NCBI GenBank assembly: GCA_032173965.1
Contig: JAVUNC010000006.1
Coordinates: 41,387,870 to 41,451,869 of the forward strand
Direction of reading: 5' to 3'
DNA from: Sitta carolinensis
Lineage: Eukaryota > Chordata > Aves > Passeriformes > Sittidae
DNA: 64,000 bases
Positions 50,115-62,543 of this stretch are shown piece after piece; within the stretch, counting starts at the first letter, position 1, and every line of letters starts with the position of its first letter. Under the pieces are notes generated by a model. The model did no database searches. It was not told where the DNA came from and saw nothing but the letters and a program-made list of their open reading frames with translations. The position numbers were made by a program, and so were the translations under genes.

Positions 50115-50310
50115 GCATAGCATCACAATGTGCCCAGGAGGCCAAGGAAGATGATTTGTCCTGTCTATGCAGCACTGGTTGAACCCTGCCTGGAGTGCTG
50201 GGACAAGTTCTGGCCCTTCTAGCACAAAAGAAACCTGGACAAACTGGAGTCAGCCCAGGGAAGGGCCATCAGGAGAAGTAAAAGAGCATGTATCATATAA
50301 GAGGAAGTTC
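50115..50310 (+). mobile_element. CR1 LINE fragment with internal deletion
   Basis: The segment carries gcatcacaatgtgcccagga and ggccaaggaagatg, then gcagcactggttgaaccctg, cctggagtgctgggacaagt and tctggcccttctagcacaaa. It ends with aagaaacctggacaaactgg, agtcagcccagggaagggcc and atcaggag. These match successive parts of CR1 ORF2 C-terminal coding sequence. Sequence expected between the 'gccaaggaag' block and the 'ctggttgaaccctg' block is shortened, indicating an internal deletion. The 3' UTR is missing or unrecognisable beyond about 50310. No reading frame survives. Confidence 0.8.
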
Positions 50311-53300
50311 AGATGTGCAAAGATATGTTGCCATAACTAGAATCAAAACCAGTTTTGTGTTTTTTTTTTCTGTAGTTGCAGAATATGACCATTAACATTG
50401 CCCTTGGATGGATATCTGTATATTGATAGGTTCATCAATGTCTAATAAAAAATACCTAAATCTTAGCTCAAAGAGAAATTCTGACATAACTGTAGCCGAA
50501 ACCAAGTGTTGTATTTAGATTGGTAGAGCAAATAAATAATACCAAATATTAGTTCAGGTTTTAATACTGTAATTTAAAAAAAAAAATAATCACATGGACT
50601 GTCTCTTGTTTTTATAGTTATTCAGTCTTATAATTCACCTTTACTTATGTAAAGCAGTATTGCAAAGATTGTCATGTAGTAGTAGAAATGGGAGTCCCCT
50701 TACCTGTGTAATCTATTCCTAGAACTGATCAGGAATTTGCATAAAAGTTAGAGGAACAGATATATCTAAACTCTTTGACAGCAAGAGGTTAGAAGTTAAT
50801 TGGAATGCACCAGATGGCATTGGTAAAAAATGCTAATAAGGAGCAATGGCTCTAGGGCCTCCCCTACTTTGGGCTGCTTAGTACATCACAGCAGTCAGTT
50901 AGACTTTGTGTTAAAGCTGAGAGGTGGAAGAGTATTGACACTTAGAGTCTTCCTGATTTTTGCTTGTGACCAAAATTCTGTTTAAAAATGCAAAATATTG
51001 TGTTAGCTTTATTACTGAATTTATAATTCTGCACTAAAAAAATATTTATTTGGAAGAATACAAGGCTGTTTAACTTCTCTATCATTAATAAACCAATTAT
51101 TTTCGTTATTTGCCATGTTGATGTCTCAGCTGAAATATGCGACTGTAGAGAAGAAATTCTCTGGTCTTCACTTGCAAGCATCTGTAAGGTAATAATAGTC
51201 CTGAAAACCCACAAATGTCAATGCCTACTTTGACCCCCATCCACTTAATATCCTGAAATCTGAAATTCATTAAGAGTATGTTCATAAATAAAATAACTAG
51301 AAGAAAGATGCAAGTTTGAGAAGTCTGATTCTTAGCCAGCAGCTGTAAAGTCTGCACAGGAAAGAAGACATTTTAGTCTGGTTTTAAAACTCATGTAGTG
51401 AGGTATAAGTTGTGCTAAAGGCTAGATGAAAAAAATGAGTACTTACTTCATCCAAACTGACAAGGTGGTGACCACAAGCAAAAAGAAAGTAGACACTTCC
51501 AACATGAGGAATATGTTAAATAAAACTGCTCAGGAGATTATTTAAAATACTGGATGCTCAATTTTCAGCTCCTCGCTAATTCCTTTTTCCTTCAAAAGCT
51601 TCTCTTTTTGGTCCTTATAGCGAGACTTGACAAAGATGTGATTATATTGCCTCAAAATGGCATGCCTGCAGCAGTTGTTTAGGCTGGGAAATAGCTCCAT
51701 GTTGGAGATGCAGGCAGAGTCAAAGGCATACAAGAGGGAAGCACATTTAGCCACAAGCAGAACTTCTCACAAATGTTAGCAAAGAGCTCTTTTCCCCTCC
51801 CATGATTCAGCTTCTCCCATGTTGTTCAAGTTACAGCTGCAGTGAATGTTCCACCTAATGTTTATCTTGCTTTCTCACAGAGACCTGCTCTGTCTCTATG
51901 CCATGGGCAGGTATTTCCAGTCCTCACTGATTCCTTTTTGCTCTGCTCATTTGTTCTGCACTCTTTGATGATCCAGCTTCCTCAAGCTATCTTCCTGCGA
52001 AAATATAAGATTCTTTTCCTTAAGAAAAAAAACCAGTAAAAATAAGAAAATGTTTTCTTTCAGTGCCTGAATTCCTCTAGTTTGAGGCTGTGATTTCCAA
52101 TGCTGCTACCAAGACTTTTCCCCAAAAGCTGCCAAAATACTTTCAGATGATGTGCTGTTAGGTTGTGATTTGTTTGGACAAAATCTTAATCTCATTTCCT
52201 GAGGTGAAAGGTCACATATCTTTTGGGTAGAAAATTATCTCATTCTTTGAAACTTTGATGTTTTGCATTGCCACTGCTTCATTGTCACAATATCCTGTTG
52301 AGCCTGTTGAAAATTATGCTTGCCAAACAGAGTTAACACTTAAAATGATTTTTTTTTCCTTCACTCCATATACAGAATATTTTACATGCAGGATTTCTAT
52401 GAAATTGTTTTGCCATTTACTTCATTTAAGAAGATGGGTCAAGGATAATAAAAAACCCAACCAACCAACCAAACAAAGCCCCCCCAAACCCACACCCTAT
52501 GAAAAAACAACCTGTGTGGATTTCAGTAGGGAAGATCTAAATTATCAATATTGTACATCAGGACTGACATCTGATTTATTGTTCAATAGTTCTTTAGTGA
52601 AGGGCTTGAATAGATACAGAATTCCTTCTATAGAGGACTAGAATTGAACTCACAAATCTTCTCAGAAAGAGAAGAGAAAGTGGCTGCATTTCCAAAAAAA
52701 TCAATATCATGTTAAGTCCCATAACTTTTGAGAAAAGTATCCTTCTACATGTATCTAACTTTAGACCATAACTTCATAAAGCCACTATTCTAGGATTACT
52801 AACGATTGTACTCAAATCTGAATCTTCAATATTTTTTATTTACTTTTTTTGTGTGTCCTATTGGATTTGGATTAAGGATTGAGACAATTAGTATCACTTT
52901 TTCTTATTGTAAGTTTGTATCCTATTTTAATACATAAAAGTTAAAATGGGCTTTCTTTAGCTTAGTCTGAGTAACACATGAATTATTGGACTTCAGACCT
53001 TTCAAGACCATTTTTCTTAAATATGTAGTCTTCTTAATTTTTGTAGTATAGTTGTAGAGACAAAGTAAACATTATTGATTTAACTTCATGAATTTACTTT
53101 GATCCTTTCCAGACAGCTTGTAAGACCTCCACAATACATGAATAAAAAAAATAATAAATTTCTATGGCAGTATACAATTTGCTACTAGGTGGTCAAGGTC
53201 AGTGAATTCCTGCCAAAAACACAGACAGCAGCTGCAGGGAACTACCTCCTTTGGAGACAAAGTGATTTTGTTTTATGTACCTGGAAAGTTTGGTATAATG

Positions 53301-55304
53301 TGGGTTATTACTCACACCCAGCTGAAGTGAAACTGAGTATCAAACCAGAAAGGAGAAAGAATCAAAATGTGCATGTTGGCTTTGAACCAGGTGGGAGTTT
53401 CTAGAGCCTTCTTTTACTTCATGTCCCTTGCTGATGGTTTGAGAAGTTCTTTCTTAGCACCACTGCAAGTAGGGTTGTTCTGTCCTTATTGTTCCTGTCT
53501 TGACTTTTTAGTGGCAGGAATTATTGTGTTCTTTAGCTTGGTGGAAGACAAGAAGAAAAATGGATAGATTGGCAGGTGTATAGAGTTGAGATTGGGAGGG
53601 AACAACGTGCCTTCTTGTCTTTAAAATCCAGCAGATGGGAAGGTGTTTATTATTCTTCACTGTAGTGGCCAGTATGCTATTAAAATGAGTAATTAAAGTG
53701 GCCATCCAAATGCAGCAAGTCACAAAGTGTTTGCACCTCACAGTGAGGATGATAGGGCATGCAGAGTGTTCTCTGTGTGAGTCCCACAGTTACTAGGTAG
53801 AAAAGTCTAACAATTTCAGACTTTTAAAAATGTGGTTTGAGTCTTTCCATAGAAAAGCTTTTCTCATGTTTGCTACTCTTTCAAAACTGGGGAGGCAGGT
53901 TTTTAACCTTGTACATGTTAGAAACACAAGACTGAATATATTTTAAATTTTCATCCCTTTTATTCAAGGCTAATAACAAGAGTTTTAAAGCTTCATCCAT
54001 ATTTCCATCTTCTGACCCTGCACAGAACCAGCACTTTCATCTTTTCATATTTTTCTTTGCAGGGACAGGTAATGACAAAAAATTGTATCCACAGTACAAT
54101 GCAGACTTTCTTTCTCTGCCTATAATACTGATGATGTAGCTAACGAACAGTTCCACGACCTCTAAAGAAATAAAACTTGAGTTTACACAAGTTGGGATGA
54201 GGAAAAATGGGTAGTAACAGCCTCAGAGATTGCTTGAATCATGCACAAAGAGGGAGCAGTTGCCCACACTCATGGACAAACAGATGTGTAAGAAGCTCTG
54301 GCAGAACTCATTTAGGGTGATGTACAGAACTGAGCAGTTAAGTGACAGAAAGTGAAGCCAATTCTCTGACTCCTGGCTTTGAGTGATGACTGTTTCAGAA
54401 ATAAACTGTGAAAACATTGTGGAAAAAGAAAGGAGCTGCCAAAAGTTTCAGATTGCAATGGACAAAGAAGACAACTCAAACTAACTTTAGCAATTCCAAG
54501 TATTGTTGCTAATAAAACAAGTGGTCCACAGGCAGGATATTTTTGTTAATAGTGAATTCTAAAGTGTGTGATTGTACTTGGTGGTTTCTTCTAAGCTAAT
54601 TGCAAAATATGGCACTAGATATATCAGTATACCTCCGAATTTTAAAGTTCAATGATTATTAGGAAAGGGAAAGAATCAAATGTGTGATGAAATACTGTAA
54701 AACTCTTACTGTCTATACTAATACTTTTAAATTACAATGGCACCTATAGCATTTGTCTTTTGATAAGATTTTGCTCAATAACCACAAATCAATGGGGTGA
54801 TCATGACAACTGCTAAGATTAGCCATCAAAATTTATCCTGATGCTTAATTTCTCTTTTAAGTACCTAGACAAGATGGCTTCATCTTACTCAGATAAGGTA
54901 AGGAAAATGCATAATTCTTTTGGTTTATGTATCTAGTAGTACTTTTAGACCAGTTTTCACTCAGTCATAACAAGTGGCCATTTCCAAAACCTTAGAAAAA
55001 CTTAATTTCATTTTATAAAGTATCTCTGCTGTTTAGAATTCATGAACTTCAAACCACCTCACTTCTTACAATATGAGGGACATGCTTTGTGGAGAAGGAA
55101 GCAAATTGCACACATAATCTGACTTGCAACAGAATTTGATTCTCTTGCGTAGCATTTTCATAACTGAGATACAGAGAGGTTAGGGAACTGGTGTAGAATG
55201 TCAAGCAAGTGGCTGAAAATTCATACTGAGAGTAGCTATCTGTTGTCCACAAACAGAAAAGAGGAGCAAAACAAAGTTTCTCAAGTTAAGTATTATTTGT
55301 TGTT
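50311..55304. other. Unique sequence with a C/A-rich simple run
   Basis: No gene recognised. A CCAA/CCCAAA-type simple stretch lies at about 52456-52497. The 128-codon frame at 52255-52641 crosses it and has no domain. Other open frames are below 95 codons. Confidence 0.55.
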
Positions 55305-55440
55305 TTCATTAAGGATTTGGACAGCAGAATAGAGAATGCCCTTATTAAATTTTCAGACAAAAAAACCCAAACCAAAACCAAAAAACCAAGGTCGAGAAAA
55401 CTACAAGCACTTGGAAAGATTAGAATGTGAAATGTTGATT
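55305..55440 (+). mobile_element. Older CR1-like LINE fragment
   Basis: The block aaggatttggacagcagaat, agagaatgcccttattaaat and tttcagac resembles the CR1-superfamily reverse-transcriptase segment coding for a 'DLD..I...L.KFADD'-like motif. It is interrupted by an A/C-rich low-complexity run at about 55357-55390, after which ctacaagcacttggaaagat and tagaatgtgaaatg may continue the element. It is more diverged than the other CR1 pieces and probably belongs to an older subfamily. The downstream end is unclear and may reach about 55700. Confidence 0.5.
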
Positions 55441-58400
55441 GATTGGAGGAATAGGATGAATCAGCCACGACGTAAATCAGTCAGAGAAGGGGAAAACTCT
55501 CACACATGACTATAATAAGCCATGTATATGCAAATGGAAAATGCTAGAAAAGCTGAAGTTCTAAAGAAGAGGATCTGCAGCTTTTAGAAGATCAACAGCT
55601 AAAGAGAAATGGCTTGGTGCCCTACCTTGTGATAAAAGATAAAAGGTTTAAACTAAACCAGGGAAAGTGCTCGCTATGCTGTAGAAAATGGTTTGGGAGA
55701 CACTCAGGGTAGTCAGGTTGCCAAACAGGATGATTGTCACTGTAGATTTTTTTTGAATAGAGTGACATATAAAATACAACACTAATTTACATTCTCATCA
55801 ACCATTCAAATTTCCAGTAGTTCTCAGTGAAGGTGCAATTTCTTTTTAAATGCTGTTCATATATCAAACTTATGTTCTCCTGGACTGCATATAATGGAAA
55901 AATGACAGATTATATGTCAGTATATAAGGCAACATATCTGGAAAAAAATTGGCATAATTTCAAAGATAACTGATGAAATACTTGTATTTGGAATTTCAGA
56001 TATTTCTGAAATTTCTTTCAAAAATTGGGAAAGATAAAACTGGCTCATAATGCCTCAAGATGCTTGGCCCCAGTGTTTTTGCACCTATGGGTGCTGTCTA
56101 CCATTACCTAGTGTATCTGTGTGGACCATAAAAAGGGTTTTTGATATATAAGGATAGCTCCAATTAGACACACAAATAGTTTCCATGGAGTCAGAAGAGC
56201 TGGTTGACAAGAAAAGCCATTAGCAGAGCTTAGCTCTGAATTCTGGTATTCTAAGACTCAGAAAAGCCCTTAAACCACAAATTCTTTCTGTTCCTATTTT
56301 CAGAATGAAAGGCTCTCTTCTGGCATTGTTATATATGCTTAAGTATTAACAACCAAAGAACTGTGAAAAAAAGTCTTGGGTAGCTGGTTTGCAACTGCTG
56401 GCAAGAATTCCTGATATTTACAGGGATGTTTATAATGTTACTCTTAAATGATAAATTTAGGTTAAGTTTTTTTTTTTTGTTTTTGGCTGTTGAAGTTTGT
56501 AGAAATGCTGAACATAAGTTTACTCTTTCACATTTGGAGCACAATGTCAATAGGGGTGAAGGAATTTCCTCATTTTTTGCAACAAGGATTGAGTTGGGCT
56601 TTGGGAGTGGCTCTACTGTCTTTTTAGGTATATATGGGAAGCTAAGCGTGCAGGAAAATCACGGCCAAAATTGCCTCCTGTATTCACTGTTTTGAATGGG
56701 AAACAGAGAATGCTTGTACAGTCCTTTTAAGATTATACTTTAAAGGTTTAAACAGTTATGAAAAAGATGCTGTGTCAAGAGAATAATACAACTATAACAA
56801 ACAATCACATGTAACATGGTCAGGATGATTTCCTTTCAAAAGAAACCCTCTATTTCTTGCTGTTCCCTGCCCTGCTTCCATTTGCCTCAGATGCAAATGA
56901 CCTAATTATCAGTACAGATGGAAAGACATTCAGAGTCAGTTTACATAATGGCTTGATGCTCTAAATACTTGATATAGTATTTATAATACTTGATTATAGT
57001 AGCAAGCAAACTTACCTAACAGGATTCTGGACAACAGAATATGAGTGTGAGACATATTCTACCCTTGGCCAAGACAAGAAGAGGTTAATTAACTGCACTG
57101 GGAATAGGAAGGAGGACCAGCCTTTTCTAGGAAACACTGTTCAGTGCTCATTTTCTAAAGGGAAGGCATTATTGTGTTGGCTAATTAGAAATAGGAAGCA
57201 AAATAAGTAAGCCAGTTAAATTTGTGTTTGCACAGGAATGGGCAGCAAAATCTCTGTAACTAGCTATGGAAGAAATAAATGTTGCTCTCTAGCTGCAAAG
57301 TTTGAATTTGTCAAGAGGAGTCATTTGGACATAAAGAGTAATGACCTGGAAAAAATAAAAAAAAATATTTCTAAGACTTGTAATTGAGTCTTATAAAATG
57401 TTCATTTGACCATGGAATAAAGACCTGAGATTTTTTTCATAATGTTCTTGTTTCTTTCTCATCAAACTATATTTGTATGCCAAGAGCACAACTACTTTTC
57501 TTCTTTTCTTCTCTTGCCTGTAACTCTAAAGTTTGGTGTACAGAGTGTTCTTCACTGAACGTGGAAACATTGTTCATGTTGGTATGTGATTTAGTGCTAT
57601 GTGTATGCGAATATTTGAGGGATTTATGAACTTTCTGGGAAGCTGCAGACAGGTATTTAATGAATGCATACTTACATATGCAGAAATCCTTATGCTGGCC
57701 CGTTTTTATTATGCTTCATTTAATAAAAGCTTTAAGATGCATGTTTCAGACTTAGTACTCAAAATAATAAGAAGCAGCAATATTAAATTTCTCTTTCCCT
57801 GACCACTCCCAGGTCATGTTACAGTCTAGTGATGTTGTCAGTAGATCAAGGAATCTTGTTAAGTTTCTAGGGTAGATTTGATGGTGGTGACTTCATTACC
57901 TACCTTGCCAATAAGTCCAGAAGTTTCCTATTCTTTGAAGGTAATGGAGGACTTCCTGTTATTAATCACCTAACTAGCCACATCTTAATGCTTCAGATGA
58001 CACTGGAGAGGAGAGATACAGAAACCAATGCCCCATTAAAATGGTTCTTTCAGTGCACCATAGTCAGAACGTGCCTCTCCTGCAGAACTGTTTGCTTTCC
58101 ACAGTGGCCTACACTCACAGGCTGTTAAAACACCTGTGATCTTGTTTGTCCTCTTCTACAAGTTACATTCTACACACTGTGCATAACTCTTGAAAATACT
58201 CTTTTTTGACTGCAATAGAAAATGTGAAAGTAAAGGAATTGAATTAGCAACATGTTTTAGAACAGGTCTGTTGCCATCTGAAGTGTTAGCATGGAAGCTT
58301 TTCTTGTCTCTTCTGACAACTGAGAACAAAAGCCTGGTTACATAGGAGTCAACACTACCAGAGCTGCCTCGCAGAGCTTTTCTTTCTGTGAACAGGGTCA

Positions 58401-61400
58401 GGCTTTTTTTTGAGAATTCTTTTTTCTGTTGATAATATTTTTTTTCTGTGTAATGCTGGTGAAGCATCCTAAGTGTGTAGGATAGGGAAAATAAATTAAG
58501 AATTCCATGTGTTTAAAAATAGGCAAAATCAGATCCAGTGGTGGGAAACATGTGCTTCTGTTCATATCCAACTCTACTTCCATCCTTTTACCTAGCTTGT
58601 TTTCTCATGTTGTAGCTGAGATGAGGTTCTTGACAAAATTTTCTCTTCAATCTGTTTAGAAGATTTCTTTGTCTTAAGGTTGCATTTAACACAAATAATA
58701 TAATGAGATAGCTCACTGAGAGATAGTGGCTTAAGATCCATTGCTTATAAACAAAAAACAAAAAAAAATCCTGGCTAACACAATGTGCAAAGTATCCAGT
58801 TGTTGAATGAATGATTCATTTAATGGGGCAGTTTAGCACTAGTGCCTGTCTTCTATGAAGTATTGACGTGGCAATTGGTAAAGAACTAGCAGATGGCAGC
58901 TCTGGGGTAGGATTGACCAGAAAATAAAACAGTTCTTTAGAAAAAATAGTGAGGTTTTTTCACTTCTTTGGTACATTGTAATGAAAATGATATCTTCAAA
59001 ATGTGAGCATTAAATGTCTGAGGGACTGTGTGAAAATTTGTTTGTAGTTTATGCTAGGGAATAATTATGTTGAGAATTATGGTGGCAAGTGTCTCTTAAT
59101 TGCAGTCAGATGTTGTCCACTTTGTACAAACTAACCATTAATTTTCTCACACTGAGTTAAAAAGTTTTAATGAGTAAACAGATGAGAGTCTGGGTCTCCT
59201 GGGTTATGGGGAATTGTCCCAGACAGCAAAGTTATCAGCTGAGGTGAACAAGTCTCTTATTTTTGAATAGAGCTCAAATCAGGGAAGTAACAAAGCTTTA
59301 GCTACAGCTGATACAACATTTTTAAATTTTGGATTGTTTTTCTGTAGGGATGGCAAACAAGACTGCAAACAGGTATTTTAAAAAGCATTGACTATAACAT
59401 TGAAGACATAAGCTATAAATATATGTGTAGTTGTGAGGCATTAGTCTTCAATTTTATCATCTGTTCTTTACAAATGCTTTGATTTTACTTATGAGTCTCC
59501 AAATAAGGATTACCTTCCCCCTTAAAAAAAATCAGAGTGAACCATCCTTGGAGTAACCATCTAAGAAACTGGATCTGCAAGGTCCACCAAGCACTCTATA
59601 GACTTTCTGTCTAAGAACTAGGTTATTTCATGGAATCTTATATTTTATATCTCTCTTGGATGTAAAAGGGATCTCCATCCCAACAGCAAAACTCTCCGGA
59701 GCTTTACTGCTAGCTTCAATAATGTCAGGTTTTAATTGTTGTGTGTTTTTGTTGTCTTGCCAGATGCCAGATGAATGAGTATGTCACCCATAGTGACTTT
59801 GGACTTTTACCATTAAGTCCATTAACTTTTGATTTTTGAGCTAAAGATTTTATTGGGTCAGCTAGTAGGTTTTAGCAGAGTAATGCACCACTTTTAGTGT
59901 CTTCTGGACTTTAACAGGCATGATGACACTTCCAAATGCAGTCTCATTACTGTCAGGCTTATTACCACCAAATGTGAGCAATTTAACATCTGTTTGAATT
60001 GCAAACACTGGCTGTTGTGAACAGTTGCTTATAAAATGATACTTTCTATTTTCCATGAGAAATTAATGGTTACCAGCAAAGATTTAGAGGTACTGAATGT
60101 TGGAGTTCTGAGGGGAATGTTCATTTTTATATCTTTATGTTGTGATCCTGCCAGCTTTCTTGTTCAAGGTCTTCAAATGGGTGAATTTTCCAATAATAGC
60201 CCAAGACTGAATGTTCATCTCTGCAAACCATTCATTACAATACTTATGAAAAAGCAGTTCAGTATGGAGCTAGCACAGAATGAGCTAGTTTAAAATCTCC
60301 TAGTTTCCGTACGTGTTATGTAGTATTTATTTAGCACTAATTCTGATCAGTGTTTCAAAAACATGACTTAGAATTCACTCCATAACTTAGTGTAGTTGGT
60401 TGGTTGGAAACCTGCCTATTTATTCTATTTTTATTTTGATTTCTTGTCCCAAGAGGAGCTCATGCTGCATATTGAGTAGCAACAAACAACACTTTTAATA
60501 AAATTTTCTATTGCCCTGACATGAACAAGAGCTGCTACACATTCACATGGTTCTAACAGTAAATATGGTTCTTAGCTACATTATTCAGGATTGAGACTGG
60601 CATGGGAAAATTAGATACAGACCTAAAGTTTGTTACAGGTTTTCACTGTCAATTTACCCATCTGTTGTGGCTTTTCAAGGGGGAAATCTCCAAGGTTCTG
60701 TTTGGCAATGCAAGCTGCTATAGAATCTGATTTTGCAGTTTTCAGTTGCTATTTTAATGGTCGTTGTCCATAATTAAATAACTAAAAATAGAAATAAAGT
60801 AGTATATTGAAACGTAAATTGTTGGAATATAAATAGACATTTAAGTACCATACTCCTGTATAAGTGAAGATTACTGAATATGATTTGCTTTCTTGAATTC
60901 TTTCATATATGTTTTATTTTTCTTCAGTATTTAACATCCCAAGTAATGTATTCTACTTTCCCAGACTTCCAAAATTTTTCTGTGATAATTTTACTGTACT
61001 CAACAACTAGACTACCTGGTGACTCTGATTTTGACCTTTGGGAAATATTTATGTAGGGAAAGAGTTTTGTACATGTGTTTGGTACATATAGAAAATAGAA
61101 TGCATTGACAAATTCTATTCTGAGTACACAATGCCATTCAATCTTGAATTTGCAGCTTGTATGAAAACATTTCTGCCTTGTAAAAGAGACTATTTAATAA
61201 ATATATTTCTCTGACCAGTATTTTGCAATGCACTGTATTTATGGTATATCAACAACGATTCATGTTTAAAGTAACTCTTTTTAGTGTAAGAATATAAAAA
61301 GGCACAAGATACAAAACACCTAATACATGCTGCAATTCAGTAGCACATTTCAAAGCATTCTTACCACTGAAGAGAAGAAAATAACTGAGTGCTAATCAAG

Positions 61401-61633
61401 GGCTCTTTATTTTGCTAGTATTCTTGGAGCTACCTAATGCATTTTGGAGTTACCTATATATTCTACCATTCAAAAGGCTGACACTGCAGCTAGAATCTGA
61501 CAAGTCATTTTAGAGCAGAAAGGACATGTGATAGGATACCTTGCATCATGACCTTGTGCAGAGGTGTAGAGCTGATGTGTCATCCCCAGCTGAATTAAGA
61601 GTGGCAGAGGTTTCATGAAGAGTCCTGGAAGTC
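55441..61633. other. Unique AT-rich sequence, no gene recognised
   Basis: No gene, RNA or named element. All open frames are at most about 103 codons and lack motifs. The first 250 bases may hold more of the degraded CR1-like fragment. A block at about 57900-58140 is less AT-rich but unrecognised. Confidence 0.5.
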
Positions 61634-61770
61634 AATCCATATAGCCCAGTATTCTGTGTCTGACAATGGCCAAAGGCAGATGTGGAGGGAAGAGCATAAG
61701 AACAAGTTAAATATGGTTCCCAAAATTATTCCTCTAGCATCCAGTTCTTTGCAGCTCCAGGGCTTCTGCA
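61634..61770 (+). repeat. Ancient amniote interspersed repeat
   Basis: The segment aatccatatagcccagtatt, ctgtgtctgacaatggccaa and aggcagatgtggagggaaga closely follows a repeat seen widely in turtle, crocodile and bird DNA. There an 'agcccagtatcctgtcttc' block is followed by 'acagtggccaatgccagatgc' and a 'gaatgaacag' block. A later segment (cctctagcatccagttcttt) may continue it. I do not recall the library name with certainty, so the family is left open. Confidence 0.55.
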
Positions 61771-62239
61771 GACAGCTGCATTTTCTCTTTATTTTATAGC
61801 ATAGTGGGTATCTCTTCTGTAAGCTTTGCTAATCTCTCCTGGAAGTCCTGTCAATGTTTACCCTCTGCAGCACCTTGTGGCCAGCAGTACTGCAGCTAAA
61901 GTGACAGTAGGAAGAACAACTCTTTTAGCTTTGGACTGCCTTCTTCATAGTTTAATTTCACATTCCATTTCTTTTCTTGGAGAGTTAATGGCAAATCAAT
62001 CCTTATACACCCTCTCTATGACACTTCTGATCTTAAAGAACTGTCTTATCCCCATCATCTTTTCTTTTACCCTCCAAAGATTCCTATTCTATTTAGCTAT
62101 TTTTGGTGCAGAAGCTGCTCCTTGACTTTGATTGTCCTTATGACTTTTACCAAAACTTTTTCAGATCTACTATAACCTGTTTGAGATTAGTAGCTTGGGA
62201 AAATCTGCCTCTTCATTGTCTGCTCCTTTCCCAGACTAC
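61771..62239. other. Unrecognised pyrimidine-rich sequence
   Basis: Contains a 99-codon plus-strand open frame (61826-62125) with no domain. The region leads into a CR1 fragment and may be its more diverged extension, but I see no clear match. Confidence 0.4.
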
Positions 62240-62328
62240 TTAGTAGTATGTTGAACAACACAGATGCCAGTACATATCCTTGAACTCCATTCAAGGTCTC
62301 CTCCCACTGTGATGACTAAGCATCTTTG
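62240..62328 (-). mobile_element. CR1 LINE fragment beside the CCCTT array
   Basis: In plus-strand order agtatgttgaacaacacaga, tgccagtacatatccttgaa and ctccattcaaggtctcctcc match the antisense of the CR1 ORF2 segment that follows the one ending near 40240. Similarity stops at the CCCTT array, so the array either expanded inside the element or replaced its continuation. Confidence 0.7.
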
Positions 62329-62330
62329 CC

Positions 62331-62543
62331 CCCTTCCCTTCCTCCCTTCCCTTCCCTTCCCTTCCCTTCCCTTCCCTTCCCTTCCCTTCCCTTCCCTTCC
62401 CTTCCCTTCCCTTCCCTTCCCTTCCCTTCCCTTCCCTTCCCTTCCCTTCCCTTCCCTTCCCTTCCCTTCCCTTCCCTTCCCTTCCCTTCCCTTCCCTTCC
62501 CTCTCCCTTCCCTTCCCTTCCCTTCCCTTCCCTTCCCTTCCCC
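62331..62543. repeat. (CCCTT)n / (GGGAA)n array, about 40 units
   Basis: Two CCCTT units (62331-62340), a shortened unit, 31 perfect units (62344-62498), a CT slip (about 62499-62504), seven more units (62505-62539), then CCCC. The plus strand is all pyrimidine and the minus strand all purine over 213 bases. The minus strand consists of GGG runs separated by AA, which satisfies the usual G-quadruplex rule many times over, and the homopurine-homopyrimidine mirror nature also allows triplex (H-DNA). Long open frames on both strands here (Pro/Leu/Ser or Gly/Arg/Glu/Lys repeats) are artefacts of the array. Confidence 0.98.

Noticed and set aside
52255..52641. Plus-strand 128-codon open frame
   Set aside because: Crosses a CCAA simple repeat that creates a Pro/Asn/Lys stretch; no domain.
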